Assembly: GCA_937899905.1 (NCBI GenBank)
Contig: CALCCF010000032.1
Location: 1 to 64,000, forward strand
DNA from: an uncultured Phycisphaeraceae bacterium
GTDB lineage: Bacteria > Planctomycetota > Phycisphaerae > Phycisphaerales > UBA1924
Direction: 5' to 3'
Length of the DNA stretch: 64,000 bases
Within the stretch, counting starts at the first letter, position 1; every line of letters begins with the position of its first letter. Under the pieces are notes generated by a model. The model was not told the origin of the DNA. It saw only the letters and a list, made by a program, of their open reading frames with translations, and searched no databases. The position numbers and the translations under genes were made by a program. Shown one piece after another: positions 52,837-61,459 of the stretch.

Positions 52837-54822
52837 CTACTCAAGGTAGGTGTAGCCGGCCAGGCCGAGCTCGTAGTACCGCATGAGCGCGGCGCCGTCG
52901 GCGACCGAGAGCTTCTGCTCGCGTACGGCACGCTCCACGTCCTTGCGCATCGCGCGCCGCAGATCATTGTCGTCGTACTGCAGATAGCCGAGCACTTCCT
53001 TGACGGTATCGCCCTCGACGACCTCGTCGATGGCCCATGATCCGGAACTTGACTCGCCGTCGACGACGATGTGTACGGCGTGCGTGTCGCCGAAGAGGTT
53101 GTGTAGGTCGCCCAGCACCTCCTGATACGCGCCAACGAGGAAGACGCCCAGCTCGTAGTGCTCGCCCTCGCGGATATCGTGGAGCATGATGGCGTCGTCG
53201 AAGTCGTCGCCGTCGGCCGAGGGGAAACGCGTGATCGCGCCGTCGCTGTCGCAGGTCATATCGGCGAGGATGCCGCGGCGTTTGGGTTTTTCGCCCAGGC
53301 GTCGCAGCGGGGCGACGGGGAAGAGCTGGTCGATGGCCCACGAGTCGGGCATCGACTGGAAGATGCTGAAGTTACAGAAGAAGGTCTCGCGCACAACGCC
53401 GGCGAGCGGGCGGAGGTCTTCCTTGAGCGAGCCGTCCTCGTCGACCGCGTCCGGCCTTTGCAGGAGCTGCCGAGCGATCGACTTGAACAGCCTCTCGACG
53501 GTCGCGCGGTCGTCCAGGCTGAGGTGCCCGTACTGGAAGAGGCTGATGGCCTCGTCTCGTGCGGCGAGCGCGTCGTGGCAGAGCTCGCCGAGGCGGCCCT
53601 TCTCGAGGCGCTCAAACGTGTCGAGCAGATCGATCAGTGGCCGCGGCGCGTCGTCCATGGCGTCGACGTCGATCCGCAAGGCGTCGCCGTCGACCGGTGC
53701 CGGCAGGCCGCTGGACGCGAGCACATCGACCACGAGCATGCTCCCGTGGGCGACCATCGCGCGCCCGCTCTCGCTGAAGATGTGCGGGTGCGGCTGCTCG
53801 GCCTCGTCGCACACGGCCTTGATGCGATACACGATGTCGGCGGCGTATTCGCCCAGGTCGTAGTTCACGCTGCTGTCGGTCGCGCTGCGGCTGCCGTCGT
53901 AGTCGACACCCAGCCCGCCGCCCACGTTGATGTGCGTGATGCCCGCGCCCATGCGCCGCATCTCGGCGTAGATCCACGCCAGCTCGGTGATGGCGGCCTT
54001 GAAGCTGATGATGTCGCACACCTGGCTGCCGATGTGGAAGTGCACCACTTCGAGACACTGGAGCATCTCGGCATCACGCAGCGTGTCGATCACCTCGACG
54101 AGCTGCGCGGCGGTGAGGCCGAACTTGGCCGCCTCGCCCGCCGAGCCTTGCCAACGCCCCATGCCCTTGGCGCTGGGCTTCACGCGCACGCCGATGCGCG
54201 GGGTGACGCCGTGTTTGCGTGCGATCTCGATGATCAGGTCGAGGTCGCCCGGCCTTTCCACGATCGGGTAGATGCGATCTCGGATGCGGCTGGCGAGCAC
54301 GACGGTCTCGATGTACTCCTCGTCCTTGAAGCCGTTGCACACGATCGGGATCGAGGGTTCGTCGGCGGTGAGCGCGAGCACCGCGAGCAGCTCGGGCTTG
54401 CTGCCGGCCTCGAGCCCGAAGCCCAGCTTCGCGGCCGTGTCTCGGATCTGCTCGCACAGCGCCCGCTGCTGGTTCACCTTGATGGGGTACACCGCCTCGT
54501 AGCGGCCCTGGTACTCCTCGTCGGCGAAGGCGGCGTCGAACGCGTCACGCAGCGCCGACATGCGGTGCTCGGTGATGTCGTTGAATCGCAGCAGAACCGG
54601 AGCGCACAGGTCACGCTCTCGCAGGCCCTCGACAACCTCGCCCAGGTCGATGCTCGGGCCGTCCGCCCCGCGCGGCCGAACGCGCATCTGGCCGTTGGGG
54701 CCGATATCGAAGTACCCGCCGCCCCAGCGGTCGATGCCATAGAGGTCGGCCGAGTCGTGGACGGTCCAGCCGCCGGTGTCGCCCGGCTCGGTCTGCTGTG
54801 GAGGGGTGGTCGTTTGCGTCAC
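52837..54822 (-). CDS. speA: Biosynthetic arginine decarboxylase
   Basis: 661 aa PLP enzyme converting arginine to agmatine for polyamine synthesis. The PLP-binding Lys lies in YEAVYPIKVNQQRALCEQI. Other SpeA features are FGLEAGSKPELLAVLA, VCNGFKDEEYIETV, VRVKPSAKGMGRWQ, HFHIGSQVCDI, INVGGGLGVDYDGSRS and FSESGRAMVAHGSMLV. The length equals E. coli SpeA. It starts at GTG 54822, 37 nt after comEC. The organism must also encode agmatinase or agmatine deiminase elsewhere. Confidence 0.94.
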   Translation of the reverse strand: MTQTTTPPQQTEPGDTGGWTVHDSADLYGIDRWGGGYFDIGPNGQMRVRPRGADGPSIDLGEVVEGLRERDLCAPVLLRFNDITEHRMSALRDAFDAAFADEEYQGRYEAVYPIKVNQQRALCEQIRDTAAKLGFGLEAGSKPELLAVLALTADEPSIPIVCNGFKDEEYIETVVLASRIRDRIYPIVERPGDLDLIIEIARKHGVTPRIGVRVKPSAKGMGRWQGSAGEAAKFGLTAAQLVEVIDTLRDAEMLQCLEVVHFHIGSQVCDIISFKAAITELAWIYAEMRRMGAGITHINVGGGLGVDYDGSRSATDSSVNYDLGEYAADIVYRIKAVCDEAEQPHPHIFSESGRAMVAHGSMLVVDVLASSGLPAPVDGDALRIDVDAMDDAPRPLIDLLDTFERLEKGRLGELCHDALAARDEAISLFQYGHLSLDDRATVERLFKSIARQLLQRPDAVDEDGSLKEDLRPLAGVVRETFFCNFSIFQSMPDSWAIDQLFPVAPLRRLGEKPKRRGILADMTCDSDGAITRFPSADGDDFDDAIMLHDIREGEHYELGVFLVGAYQEVLGDLHNLFGDTHAVHIVVDGESSSGSWAIDEVVEGDTVKEVLGYLQYDDNDLRRAMRKDVERAVREQKLSVADGAALMRYYELGLAGYTYLE

Positions 54823-54859
54823 CGGGAAGGGTATGGAGCGGCACTCAGTGACGCGGGGA

Positions 54860-57412
54860 TCAGGGCTCCAGAACCACGCCGCGGCGGATCGTGCTCGCGT
54901 GTAGGCCGTCGTACTCCGAGATCACCTCGATCGCGCCGTCGCGCCCGGTGACGAGCCAGAGCCCTCGGGTGCGTTGCTCGCGCCAGGGGTCTCTTCGGAC
55001 GCGCTTGGTGCCGGCGGATTGGATGACGATGCGTGCGTCGGCAAGTTGAACAAGGCGGCGTGCCGGCGCGTCGTCGGCACCGTGGTGGGGGAGTTCGAGC
55101 ACGTCGACGCGGAGGAGTTCTGGGTCGGTCCGGTCGATCATGGCCGCCAGAGCGTCGCCGCCGATGTCGCCGGTGAGCAGCAGGCTGTGGCCGGCTTCGG
55201 TATCCCACCGGACCACCAGCGAGGCGTCGTTGGCATCGTCGAACCGCGCGTCGGGCGGCGGCCAGAGCACCGTGAGCTCGCAGCTGCGGATCCGGAATCC
55301 GTGGATCGACGAAAGGGGCACGATCTGCACGCCCAGGGATCGCAGGTCGTCGAAGATCTCGCCCATCGCGCCGCCGCGCTCGGCCGCTTCCAGCACCTGC
55401 GGCGTCGTGTACATAAACGTGATGCCAAGTTCTCGGGCGGCATGGGGCAGGCCGTTGGCGTGGGCGAGGTTCGCGTGCGTGAGCACGGCGATGGGTGGGA
55501 GTGGTTCGTGGAGTGCCTTCGAAGCCGCGGCGGTAATCCGTCCCGCGCCCGGGCCGAGCGCACCGCAGTCCCAGAGCACGAGTTTGTCCTTGGTGCGCAG
55601 CAGGTGCGCGGTGCCATCACCCACGGCAAACGTGTTGATCTGCAGGGGTATCGGGGGCTGGACCCAGGCGCGCACAACCTCCACGCCCGTCCACACGCCC
55701 ACGATCACCACCGCCAGCGCGTGGTTCCAGGGCAGGCGGCGGCCGGCCCGCACGACAGCGACCAGCGTGAGCGTCGCGGCGATCGCCAGCGCCGCGCTCA
55801 TCGGCGGGACCTCGATGCTCGAATACGGCAAGTCATCAAACCATCGAACCACACCCAGGTTCAAGTTCGCGATCCACTGCAGCATTGCCGAGAGCGGCTC
55901 TGCGAGCGGCGGTACGAGCGTGCCGATGAGTAGCGACGCGTACGCCGCGATCAGCAGCAGGCCGACCAGCGGCGTCATGACGAGCGTCGCGGGGATGGTC
56001 AGTGGCGCGAGCAGGCCGGTGCGCCACGCGATCCACGGCAGGCTGACCAGCCAGCACATGGCCGTCGCGCTGAAGAGCTGGGCGACGGAGCCGGCGGCGT
56101 ATCGAACGCCAAGCGTCCACGTTGGCGGGGGCTTCTCGAGCACGCCCCTGATCGGTTCGCGCGAGCCGAAGATCGTGGCGTGGGCGTTCGGCGCGAGCGC
56201 GAGCAGCGCGGCAACAAGCCCGAAGCTGAGCTGGTAGCCGAGGTCGAAGATCTGGTAGGGGTCCCACAGTGCGATGCCCAGGGCCGTCCACGCGAGGACC
56301 GCGAGCGGGTCATGCCGCCGGCCCAGCGCGCGAGCGGCCAAGAGCGCCAGCACCATGACGCCAGCGCGCACGATGGGCGTGCGTGCCGGCACGATGACCA
56401 GCAGCAACCCCACGGCGATCGCAACGCCGATGGCCTCGACGCGCCAGCCCGGGCCGATGGCCCGCAGCACCCACGCCGCGGCGGCCGCGAGGATGGCGAG
56501 GTGCAGCCCGGAGATCGCCAGCAGGTGTGCGAGGCCGACGCGGCGGAACGGCTCGTAGGCCTCGTCGTACCCGGGGTCGCGCTGGCCGAGCACGAGCGCG
56601 GCGAGCAGCGAGCGGGCCGGGTCGGTCTGGGCCTGCGGATCGTCAAGCCCGAGCACGACTCGTGCGCCGGATTGCACGCGATGCTGCACGCGTCGTAATG
56701 GCGCGAGCATGCTATCTACTGACCGCTTTGTGAGCGTTGCCTCGGAGACCAGCGCCCAGCCATCGGTGTCGACGTTGCATACCGGTGCGCGTGGCGGTCT
56801 CGGCGGGCCGGGGTTCATCGGTTCGCGCGGCGGTCGCATCCAGCCGGTGATGCGCACGACCGAGCCGGGCGTGATGCCGGGCGCGTCATCGATCGACTCG
56901 CTCACGCTGATGCGGACGCGGCCGCGTGTGGGCACGAGTCCGTCGCCGAGGTCGATGGCCAGGGCCTTCCCGAGCATCGTGGCTCGATCGCCCTGGAACA
57001 CGCCGCGCTCGTATCGCGCGAGCCCGACGTCAGGATCGACCGGCGCGTGCGTGATGACGGCTTCGAGCGAGACCAGCCCGCGCTGCGCACCCGCGTCATC
57101 GATCGGCAATGCGCCAAGCCGATGGACCAGGTGGTCGGCAGGGGGCGCGAGTGCCGAGCCCATGCGACCCGCGCCGATGCACGCGATCGCGAGCACCAGC
57201 ACCGCTCGGCCACTCGTTCCGGGGATGACGAGCGACGCGCCCGCCAATGCGATGGCAAGCGAGTACACGAGCGTGGGATGATCGAGCTCAATCGCGTGCG
57301 CGAGCAAGACTCCCGCCACGCCTCCGCCGAAGGCCAGGAACGCCCGATGGCGCGCCCGGCCGGTACGCGGCTCGCCCGGCGAGTGCGGCTGGATGGCAGG
57401 CTCGTCCCCCAC
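54860..57412 (-). CDS. ComEC/Rec2-type DNA uptake channel
   Basis: 850 aa from GTG 57412. N-terminal membrane helices and an OB-like DUF4131 region, then the Competence domain (HLLAISGLHLAILAAAAAWVLRAIG...), then further helices (roughly ten in all). The C-terminal metallo-beta-lactamase-like domain includes LWDCGALGPG, VLTHANLAHANGLPHA, LLTGDIGGDAL and ELPHHGADDAPAR. The metal motif is degenerate: THANLAH replaces the usual SHxDxDH. Family role: transport of single-stranded DNA across the inner membrane. Confidence 0.88.
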   Translation of the reverse strand: MGDEPAIQPHSPGEPRTGRARHRAFLAFGGGVAGVLLAHAIELDHPTLVYSLAIALAGASLVIPGTSGRAVLVLAIACIGAGRMGSALAPPADHLVHRLGALPIDDAGAQRGLVSLEAVITHAPVDPDVGLARYERGVFQGDRATMLGKALAIDLGDGLVPTRGRVRISVSESIDDAPGITPGSVVRITGWMRPPREPMNPGPPRPPRAPVCNVDTDGWALVSEATLTKRSVDSMLAPLRRVQHRVQSGARVVLGLDDPQAQTDPARSLLAALVLGQRDPGYDEAYEPFRRVGLAHLLAISGLHLAILAAAAAWVLRAIGPGWRVEAIGVAIAVGLLLVIVPARTPIVRAGVMVLALLAARALGRRHDPLAVLAWTALGIALWDPYQIFDLGYQLSFGLVAALLALAPNAHATIFGSREPIRGVLEKPPPTWTLGVRYAAGSVAQLFSATAMCWLVSLPWIAWRTGLLAPLTIPATLVMTPLVGLLLIAAYASLLIGTLVPPLAEPLSAMLQWIANLNLGVVRWFDDLPYSSIEVPPMSAALAIAATLTLVAVVRAGRRLPWNHALAVVIVGVWTGVEVVRAWVQPPIPLQINTFAVGDGTAHLLRTKDKLVLWDCGALGPGAGRITAAASKALHEPLPPIAVLTHANLAHANGLPHAARELGITFMYTTPQVLEAAERGGAMGEIFDDLRSLGVQIVPLSSIHGFRIRSCELTVLWPPPDARFDDANDASLVVRWDTEAGHSLLLTGDIGGDALAAMIDRTDPELLRVDVLELPHHGADDAPARRLVQLADARIVIQSAGTKRVRRDPWREQRTRGLWLVTGRDGAIEVISEYDGLHASTIRRGVVLEP

Positions 57413-57444
57413 GAAACAAAGCCTGACGCGATTCTCGCGTCAGG
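57413..57444 (-). terminator. Intrinsic terminator between pseudopilin gene and comEC
   Basis: On the minus strand CCTGACGCG-AGAAT-CGCGTCAGG is a perfect 9-bp stem, followed by CTTTGTTTC. It lies 45 nt after the pseudopilin stop and immediately before the comEC start. Confidence 0.75.
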
Positions 57445-57488
57445 TCAAGGCAAAACACGGATTGTCGGTCAGAAGTTGGGGCCTTGGC

Positions 57489-58559
57489 TCAGTTGCCGAC
57501 GGTCTCGATCAGGTCGTCGAACCGGTCGAGGAGGTCGATGGACTCGACCTGGCCGCTGCCGTCCTGGATTCGCTCATCGCTCGAGCCGGTGGGCGGGTCG
57601 ACGAAGAAGCTCTGCCAGAAGCGGAGATCGCCGCCGCCGCCGATATCCTTGGAGCTCATGTACATGGCGTCGATGCCCGCCGAGTGGAGGATGAGGTCGC
57701 CACGCGCCGCCGAAGGGGCCTGGAGCGCGTCGGCGTTGTCGCCAGGATTGGGTACGGAAGGCGAGCCGAGCAGCACGGCCAGGTGGTTGAGGAGCTCGGG
57801 ATCTTCATTCACGCCTTCGCCGATCAGGCTGAACTCTCGGGAGGCGGCTGACGTCGAGAACGTCGGATCCTTGCCCCGCTTGCCTAGGTCTGTGGTCTTC
57901 AGGAAGCCCGCGTTCGACGCCCAGTAGAAGCGCGCTGGTACATCGCCACCGCTCTCGTCTTGGACGAAGTCCGCGAGTTCTTCGATCGGCTGGATCGCGG
58001 TGCGGTCTCGCTGCCAAGCCAGAATGGGCGTGTTGAACGAGTCGAGCACCGACGGAAGCCGACGTGCTTCTTCATCGCCATCAGTTTCTTGGAGTCCAAC
58101 GTCCGGATCGTTCTGTGCCACGAAGCTGGTATCCCGCGGCGTGTAGTACCCTCCGCCGGCCTCGGTCGTGCCGATGAATGTCAGGTCGACGAACACGGTG
58201 TTGTCGTCGTCGGGGCCGACCTCGATGACGTTGCCTTCGGCCGGGCCCTCGACGATGCCGCCGGCGAGGTCAAGCATGATGTTCTGCATGCCGCTGAAGC
58301 CGCGGCCCTCGTTGTCGCTGCTGCCCATCTGCCGCGGCGTGAAGTAGCCGGGCAGGCGCTGGTTGTCGGAGAAGTACTGGCTCGAGGCCTGGCCAATCTC
58401 GGTCAGCTGGGCCTGTGAACCCGCGGCTCGGGCCGTGTTGCGGGCCCCGCTGAGCGTGGGCACGAGGATCGCGATCACGATGGCGATCACCGCGATGGTG
58501 ACCAGGAGTTCGATGAGCGAGAAGCCCCGTCGCGTGCGTGTTGGTTGGTGCATGGTCAT
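57489..58559 (-). CDS. Type II secretion-like pseudopilin
   Basis: 356 aa from ATG 58559 (GGGGAG upstream). Prepilin motif TRRGFSLIELLVTIAVIAIVIAILVPTLSGARNTARAAGSQAQLTEIGQASSQYFSDNQRLPGY, followed by a large globular domain (LPSVLDSFNTPILAWQRDRTAIQP; RFYWASNAGFLKTTDLG) typical of planctomycete GspG/H-like pseudopilins. The ORF-track extension to 58970 runs through a terminator and is unlikely. No secretion ATPase is nearby. Confidence 0.82.
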   Translation of the reverse strand: MTMHQPTRTRRGFSLIELLVTIAVIAIVIAILVPTLSGARNTARAAGSQAQLTEIGQASSQYFSDNQRLPGYFTPRQMGSSDNEGRGFSGMQNIMLDLAGGIVEGPAEGNVIEVGPDDDNTVFVDLTFIGTTEAGGGYYTPRDTSFVAQNDPDVGLQETDGDEEARRLPSVLDSFNTPILAWQRDRTAIQPIEELADFVQDESGGDVPARFYWASNAGFLKTTDLGKRGKDPTFSTSAASREFSLIGEGVNEDPELLNHLAVLLGSPSVPNPGDNADALQAPSAARGDLILHSAGIDAMYMSSKDIGGGGDLRFWQSFFVDPPTGSSDERIQDGSGQVESIDLLDRFDDLIETVGN

Positions 58560-58830
58560 CGTCCGTTGTCTCCCCGGCAAGCGGCCGCCCATCCCACCGG
58601 GCAGCGATGTGCCTGTTAAGCGACGCCCATGCCTCGGGCGCCAGAGTGTCCCATGCCGGGGGCGGCGTGTGTGCGTTCCCCGGCGGATGTCCGATCGGCA
58701 TCCTCTCCCACAGCCCGTTCGCAGCGGCGGTGGCTTGAGTTGCCGCGATCCCAGGGGAGGGTGCGTGCCCGAAAGTGTACCGTCGCCACCGCGATCGGTT
58801 GACTTCGGCACTCGCGTCCAACCAGATCCC
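58560..58830. other. Intergenic/leader region of the pseudopilin gene
   Basis: About 270 bp between the terminator at 58831 and the pseudopilin start, with no supported gene. The long minus-strand ORFs here are continuations of frames through the terminator. Confidence 0.4.
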
Positions 58831-58865
58831 AAAAAAAGGCGGCCGCACACGTGTGTGCGACCGCC
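58831..58865 (-). terminator. Strong intrinsic terminator, minus strand
   Basis: On the minus strand GGCGGTCGCACAC pairs with GTGTGCGGCCGCC (one mismatch) and is followed by seven T. It is ~270 nt upstream of the pseudopilin ATG and ~190 nt beyond the HDOD terminator, so it terminates neither gene directly. Confidence 0.82.
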
Positions 58866-58990
58866 CGGAGGGAGAAAGAGAGAGATCTCTTTGTTAATTT
58901 CTGGAAAAGACGAATCGATTCGTTGCACGTTAATCGGCGAAGTCCAGTTCGCCGCGTGAAACAACTGCACAAACCGGGAATTTCATCCGT
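58831..58990 (-). ncRNA. Candidate small RNA or terminated leader, minus strand
   Basis: A possible ~160-nt minus-strand transcript runs from a sigma-70-like promoter (58997-59024) to the strong terminator at 58831-58865. The region is less GC-rich than surrounding genes and contains the perfect palindromes ACGAATCGATTCGT (58910-58923) and AGAGATCTCT (58881-58890). No convincing protein is encoded. It could be an sRNA, or a leader with conditional readthrough into the pseudopilin gene. Confidence 0.35.
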
Positions 58991-58996
58991 TTCCTA

Positions 58997-59024
58997 GGGA
59001 TACTGCGTACGAACGAGTACGCAA
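58997..59024 (-). promoter_or_regulatory. Putative minus-strand promoter for the candidate sRNA
   Basis: Minus-strand TTGCGT and TATCCC separated by 16 bp. The spacer carries most of an inverted repeat GCGTAC (59005-59010) / GTACGC (59017-59022), so an operator may overlap it. It begins within the T-run of the HDOD terminator. Confidence 0.4.
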
Positions 59025-59048
59025 AAAAGGGGCTCTCAAGCCCCTTTT
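59023..59048 (-). terminator. Intrinsic terminator of the HDOD gene
   Basis: AAAAGGGGC-loop-GCCCCTTTT is symmetrical; on the minus strand it is followed by TTTTTT, 37 nt after the HDOD stop. Confidence 0.85.
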
Positions 59049-59084
59049 GCAGAATCGCACCCTCTCGTTCGACCGGGTTCGGGC

Positions 59085-59969
59085 TTAGCCGAGCAGGCCG
59101 GCGGCGGCGGTGATTTCTTCATCGACCCGCTCGCGGATGCTCTGGAGGCCGGTCTCGGTGAGACCCAGGACCTCGAGCACGGCCGGGTCGATGTCCAGGC
59201 TCGGCAGATCGAGGCGGAACTGGCCGTCGATCGAGCCGACCAGGCGATCGGCGACGTAGACCATGGCCGGCAGGCGGCGGCCGTCGGCGGGGGCTTCCAT
59301 GGGGTTGTGGTGATAGCCGGTGACCAGCGAGAAGTTGTTCGGGAACTTCCACTTCTCGCACAGGCCCTTTCCGAAGTCCTGGTGGTCGGCGCCGAAGAAC
59401 TTGGCCTCGACCTCGCGCATGTCGTTGCCGGGCACGCCCTCGCCGTCTACGCCGAGCGTCTGCACGACCTCGATGAGCTTGTTGCGGTCGAACTGCATCT
59501 CGACCATGAGGCCGATGTTGTGCATGAGCCCGCCGAGGAACGCCTCGTCAGAGAATCCGACCTTCGCGGTGTCGGCGACCATCTTGGTGATGGCGCCGCA
59601 GGCGACGGCGTGCTCCCACACGGCGCGGGCGCTGAAGCCGTGGCTCAGGTCGCCTCCGCGGAAGAGCTTGGCCAGGCTGGCGGCGATGGCGATGTTCTTC
59701 ACGGCGTTGAGGCCGAGCATCACGATCGCGCGATTGATGGAGCCGATCTGGCCGGGCAAGCCGTAGAACGACGAGTTGACGACCTTCAGGATTCGGCTGG
59801 AGAGTGCCGGATCGTTCGCGATGACGTTGTGGAGGTCTTGGGCCGTCGAGGACGGGTCTTCGACCAACTCAACGATCTTGAGGGTCACCTCTGGGAGCGT
59901 GGCGATGTGGCTGATCTCGCGGATTGCGGTCTGGACAGCCTGCTCACGATCCTGCGTGCCGATGCTCAT
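59085..59969 (-). CDS. HDOD-domain signalling protein
   Basis: 294 aa from ATG 59969, 9 nt after GGAG (the ORF track used an upstream TTG). HDOD domain: ISHIATLPEVTLKIVELVEDPSSTAQDLHNVIANDPALSSRILKVVNSSFYGLPGQIGSINRAIVMLGLNAVKNIAIAASLAKLF. A partial HD-like part follows (AVACGAITKMVA...FLGGLMHNIGLMVEMQF, GADHQDFGKGLCEKWKFP, GYHHNP). These proteins act in chemosensory, motility and cell-cycle regulation. Single gene with its own terminator. Confidence 0.9.
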   Translation of the reverse strand: MSIGTQDREQAVQTAIREISHIATLPEVTLKIVELVEDPSSTAQDLHNVIANDPALSSRILKVVNSSFYGLPGQIGSINRAIVMLGLNAVKNIAIAASLAKLFRGGDLSHGFSARAVWEHAVACGAITKMVADTAKVGFSDEAFLGGLMHNIGLMVEMQFDRNKLIEVVQTLGVDGEGVPGNDMREVEAKFFGADHQDFGKGLCEKWKFPNNFSLVTGYHHNPMEAPADGRRLPAMVYVADRLVGSIDGQFRLDLPSLDIDPAVLEVLGLTETGLQSIRERVDEEITAAAGLLG

Positions 59970-60101
59970 GGCCAAGTCTCCTGCCGGCGGTTCCGTCTGC
60001 CGGATAACAGGAGCATCGACGCAATCGAGAAGCGACTTTGGCCGACTCGGGCCCGAGCCACCCAGTTTTTTGGACGTGGAGATTCTGCCGAAAATCCCGT
60101 G

Positions 60102-61289
60102 CTAATACGCATTGAGCTTGGCCAGAACCCCCCTGGTATTGGGGTCCACGGACGCCAGCAGGGCGGCGACACGTTCGCCGGTATGCCCATCTCCATAAGG
60201 ATGGTCGTTGCCGTCGGGCCGCGGTGCCGCGAGTGTATCGAGGATGGTGCGTTCGATGGCCTGGGCCGATTGGTCGTCGGCGTGACGCACCGCGGGCGGG
60301 CGCTCGCGCCCGTTTTGCCTCGGTCCGATATCGACCACGCGGCAGCCGAGCGCGGGCGCTTCGATCAATCCCGCCGACGAGTTGCCGACGAGCACGCCGT
60401 CAGTCATCGCGATGCGTTTGAGTAGTGAAACGAACCACGCGCGCGGGCGGTGGGGCTCGATGTTCTGGCCGCGCTCCTTGAGCATGCGAAGCACGCCCGC
60501 GCGGCCGGGGTCGTGATTGGGGGCGAGCACGATTGGCTCGATCTTGAGCACGGCGAGCGCATCGAGCAGGTTGGCCGTCACGTGCTCCTCGGCCTCGTGC
60601 GGCCGGCCCGTTGGGTGCAGCAGCACGACGGCGCGTGGGCTGCCGAGCTCGGAAAATTCTGCCTCGGGCATGGCCTCGAAGGTCGCAAGGTCGTCGATCG
60701 CGGGCGAGCCCACGACGTGGACGTGCTCGGGCTTCTCGCCCATGCGTACGAGCCTGTCGGCCGAGGCCTGCGTTGCGGGCAGGTGCAGGTGCGCGAGCTT
60801 GCTGATGGCGTGGCGCATCGATTCGTCGGCCACGCCCTCGGCCCGGTCGCCGCCATGCAGGTGCGCGAGCGCCCAGCCGCCAACGTTGGCGGCCGCGGCG
60901 GCAGCGAATGCCTCGATTCGATCACCAAGCACGACGACCCAGTCGGGCTCGAGCGAGCCGAAGCTGCGCGTGAGCCTGGAGATTCCGGTTCCCAGGGCCT
61001 CGGCGTCGTCGGGCCGCGTGGTGCGACCGGGCTTCTGCATGGGGATGCTGTCGGCGATGGGAAACTGGGCCTTGACGTCGCGGAAGCTGACGGCCGGCGG
61101 GATGAGGTGGGCCCCGGCGGCGATGGCCAGCAGGTCCAGGTCGTGATGGGCGTCGACCGCGGCCATGACCGGGCGCAGCAGGCCAAAGTCGGCCCGAGAC
61201 CCGGTGACCACGGCCACCCGGCGCCGCCGCGCGGGTTTGGCGTGCGTCCGCGCGGGTTCGGGGTCGCCGGCCCAGCCAGGGCCGATCAC
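60102..61289 (-). CDS. UDP-N-acetylglucosamine 2-epimerase, hydrolysing (NeuC-like)
   Basis: 395 aa from GTG 61289. Motifs of the NeuC/WecB family: VAVVTGSRADFGLLRPVMAAV, DWVVVLGDRIEAFAAAAAA, LAHLHGGDRAEGVADESMRHAISKLAHLHLPAT, VVGSPAIDDL, and VLVGNSSAGLIEAPALGCRVVDIGPRQNGRER. Family members release ManNAc from UDP-GlcNAc or use 2,4-diacetamido sugars in sialic, legionaminic or pseudaminic acid synthesis. No NeuA or NeuB gene is adjacent, so the pathway is unassigned. The N-terminal ~25 residues are non-conserved. Confidence 0.87.
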   Translation of the reverse strand: MIGPGWAGDPEPARTHAKPARRRRVAVVTGSRADFGLLRPVMAAVDAHHDLDLLAIAAGAHLIPPAVSFRDVKAQFPIADSIPMQKPGRTTRPDDAEALGTGISRLTRSFGSLEPDWVVVLGDRIEAFAAAAAANVGGWALAHLHGGDRAEGVADESMRHAISKLAHLHLPATQASADRLVRMGEKPEHVHVVGSPAIDDLATFEAMPEAEFSELGSPRAVVLLHPTGRPHEAEEHVTANLLDALAVLKIEPIVLAPNHDPGRAGVLRMLKERGQNIEPHRPRAWFVSLLKRIAMTDGVLVGNSSAGLIEAPALGCRVVDIGPRQNGRERPPAVRHADDQSAQAIERTILDTLAAPRPDGNDHPYGDGHTGERVAALLASVDPNTRGVLAKLNAY

Positions 61290-61459
61290 GGCAGGCGTCC
61301 TTGGGTTGTCGGCTTGTGGCGTGCGCGGGGGTGGAAGGCCAGCATGGGCCCATGATAGAAGCAGGAATCGGCACCCACGGTGCTACTATGCACGTCCTGT
61401 GAAATGGGCTTCTTTGAGCCCCTTTGCCGCCCCAGCTACGGGGAATGGAGAGGTCTTCG

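Noticed and set aside
57489-58970. Extended N-terminus of the pseudopilin ORF up to 58970
   Set aside because: The extension crosses a strong minus-strand terminator and precedes the prepilin cleavage motif by ~145 residues, which is incompatible with prepilin signal peptides.
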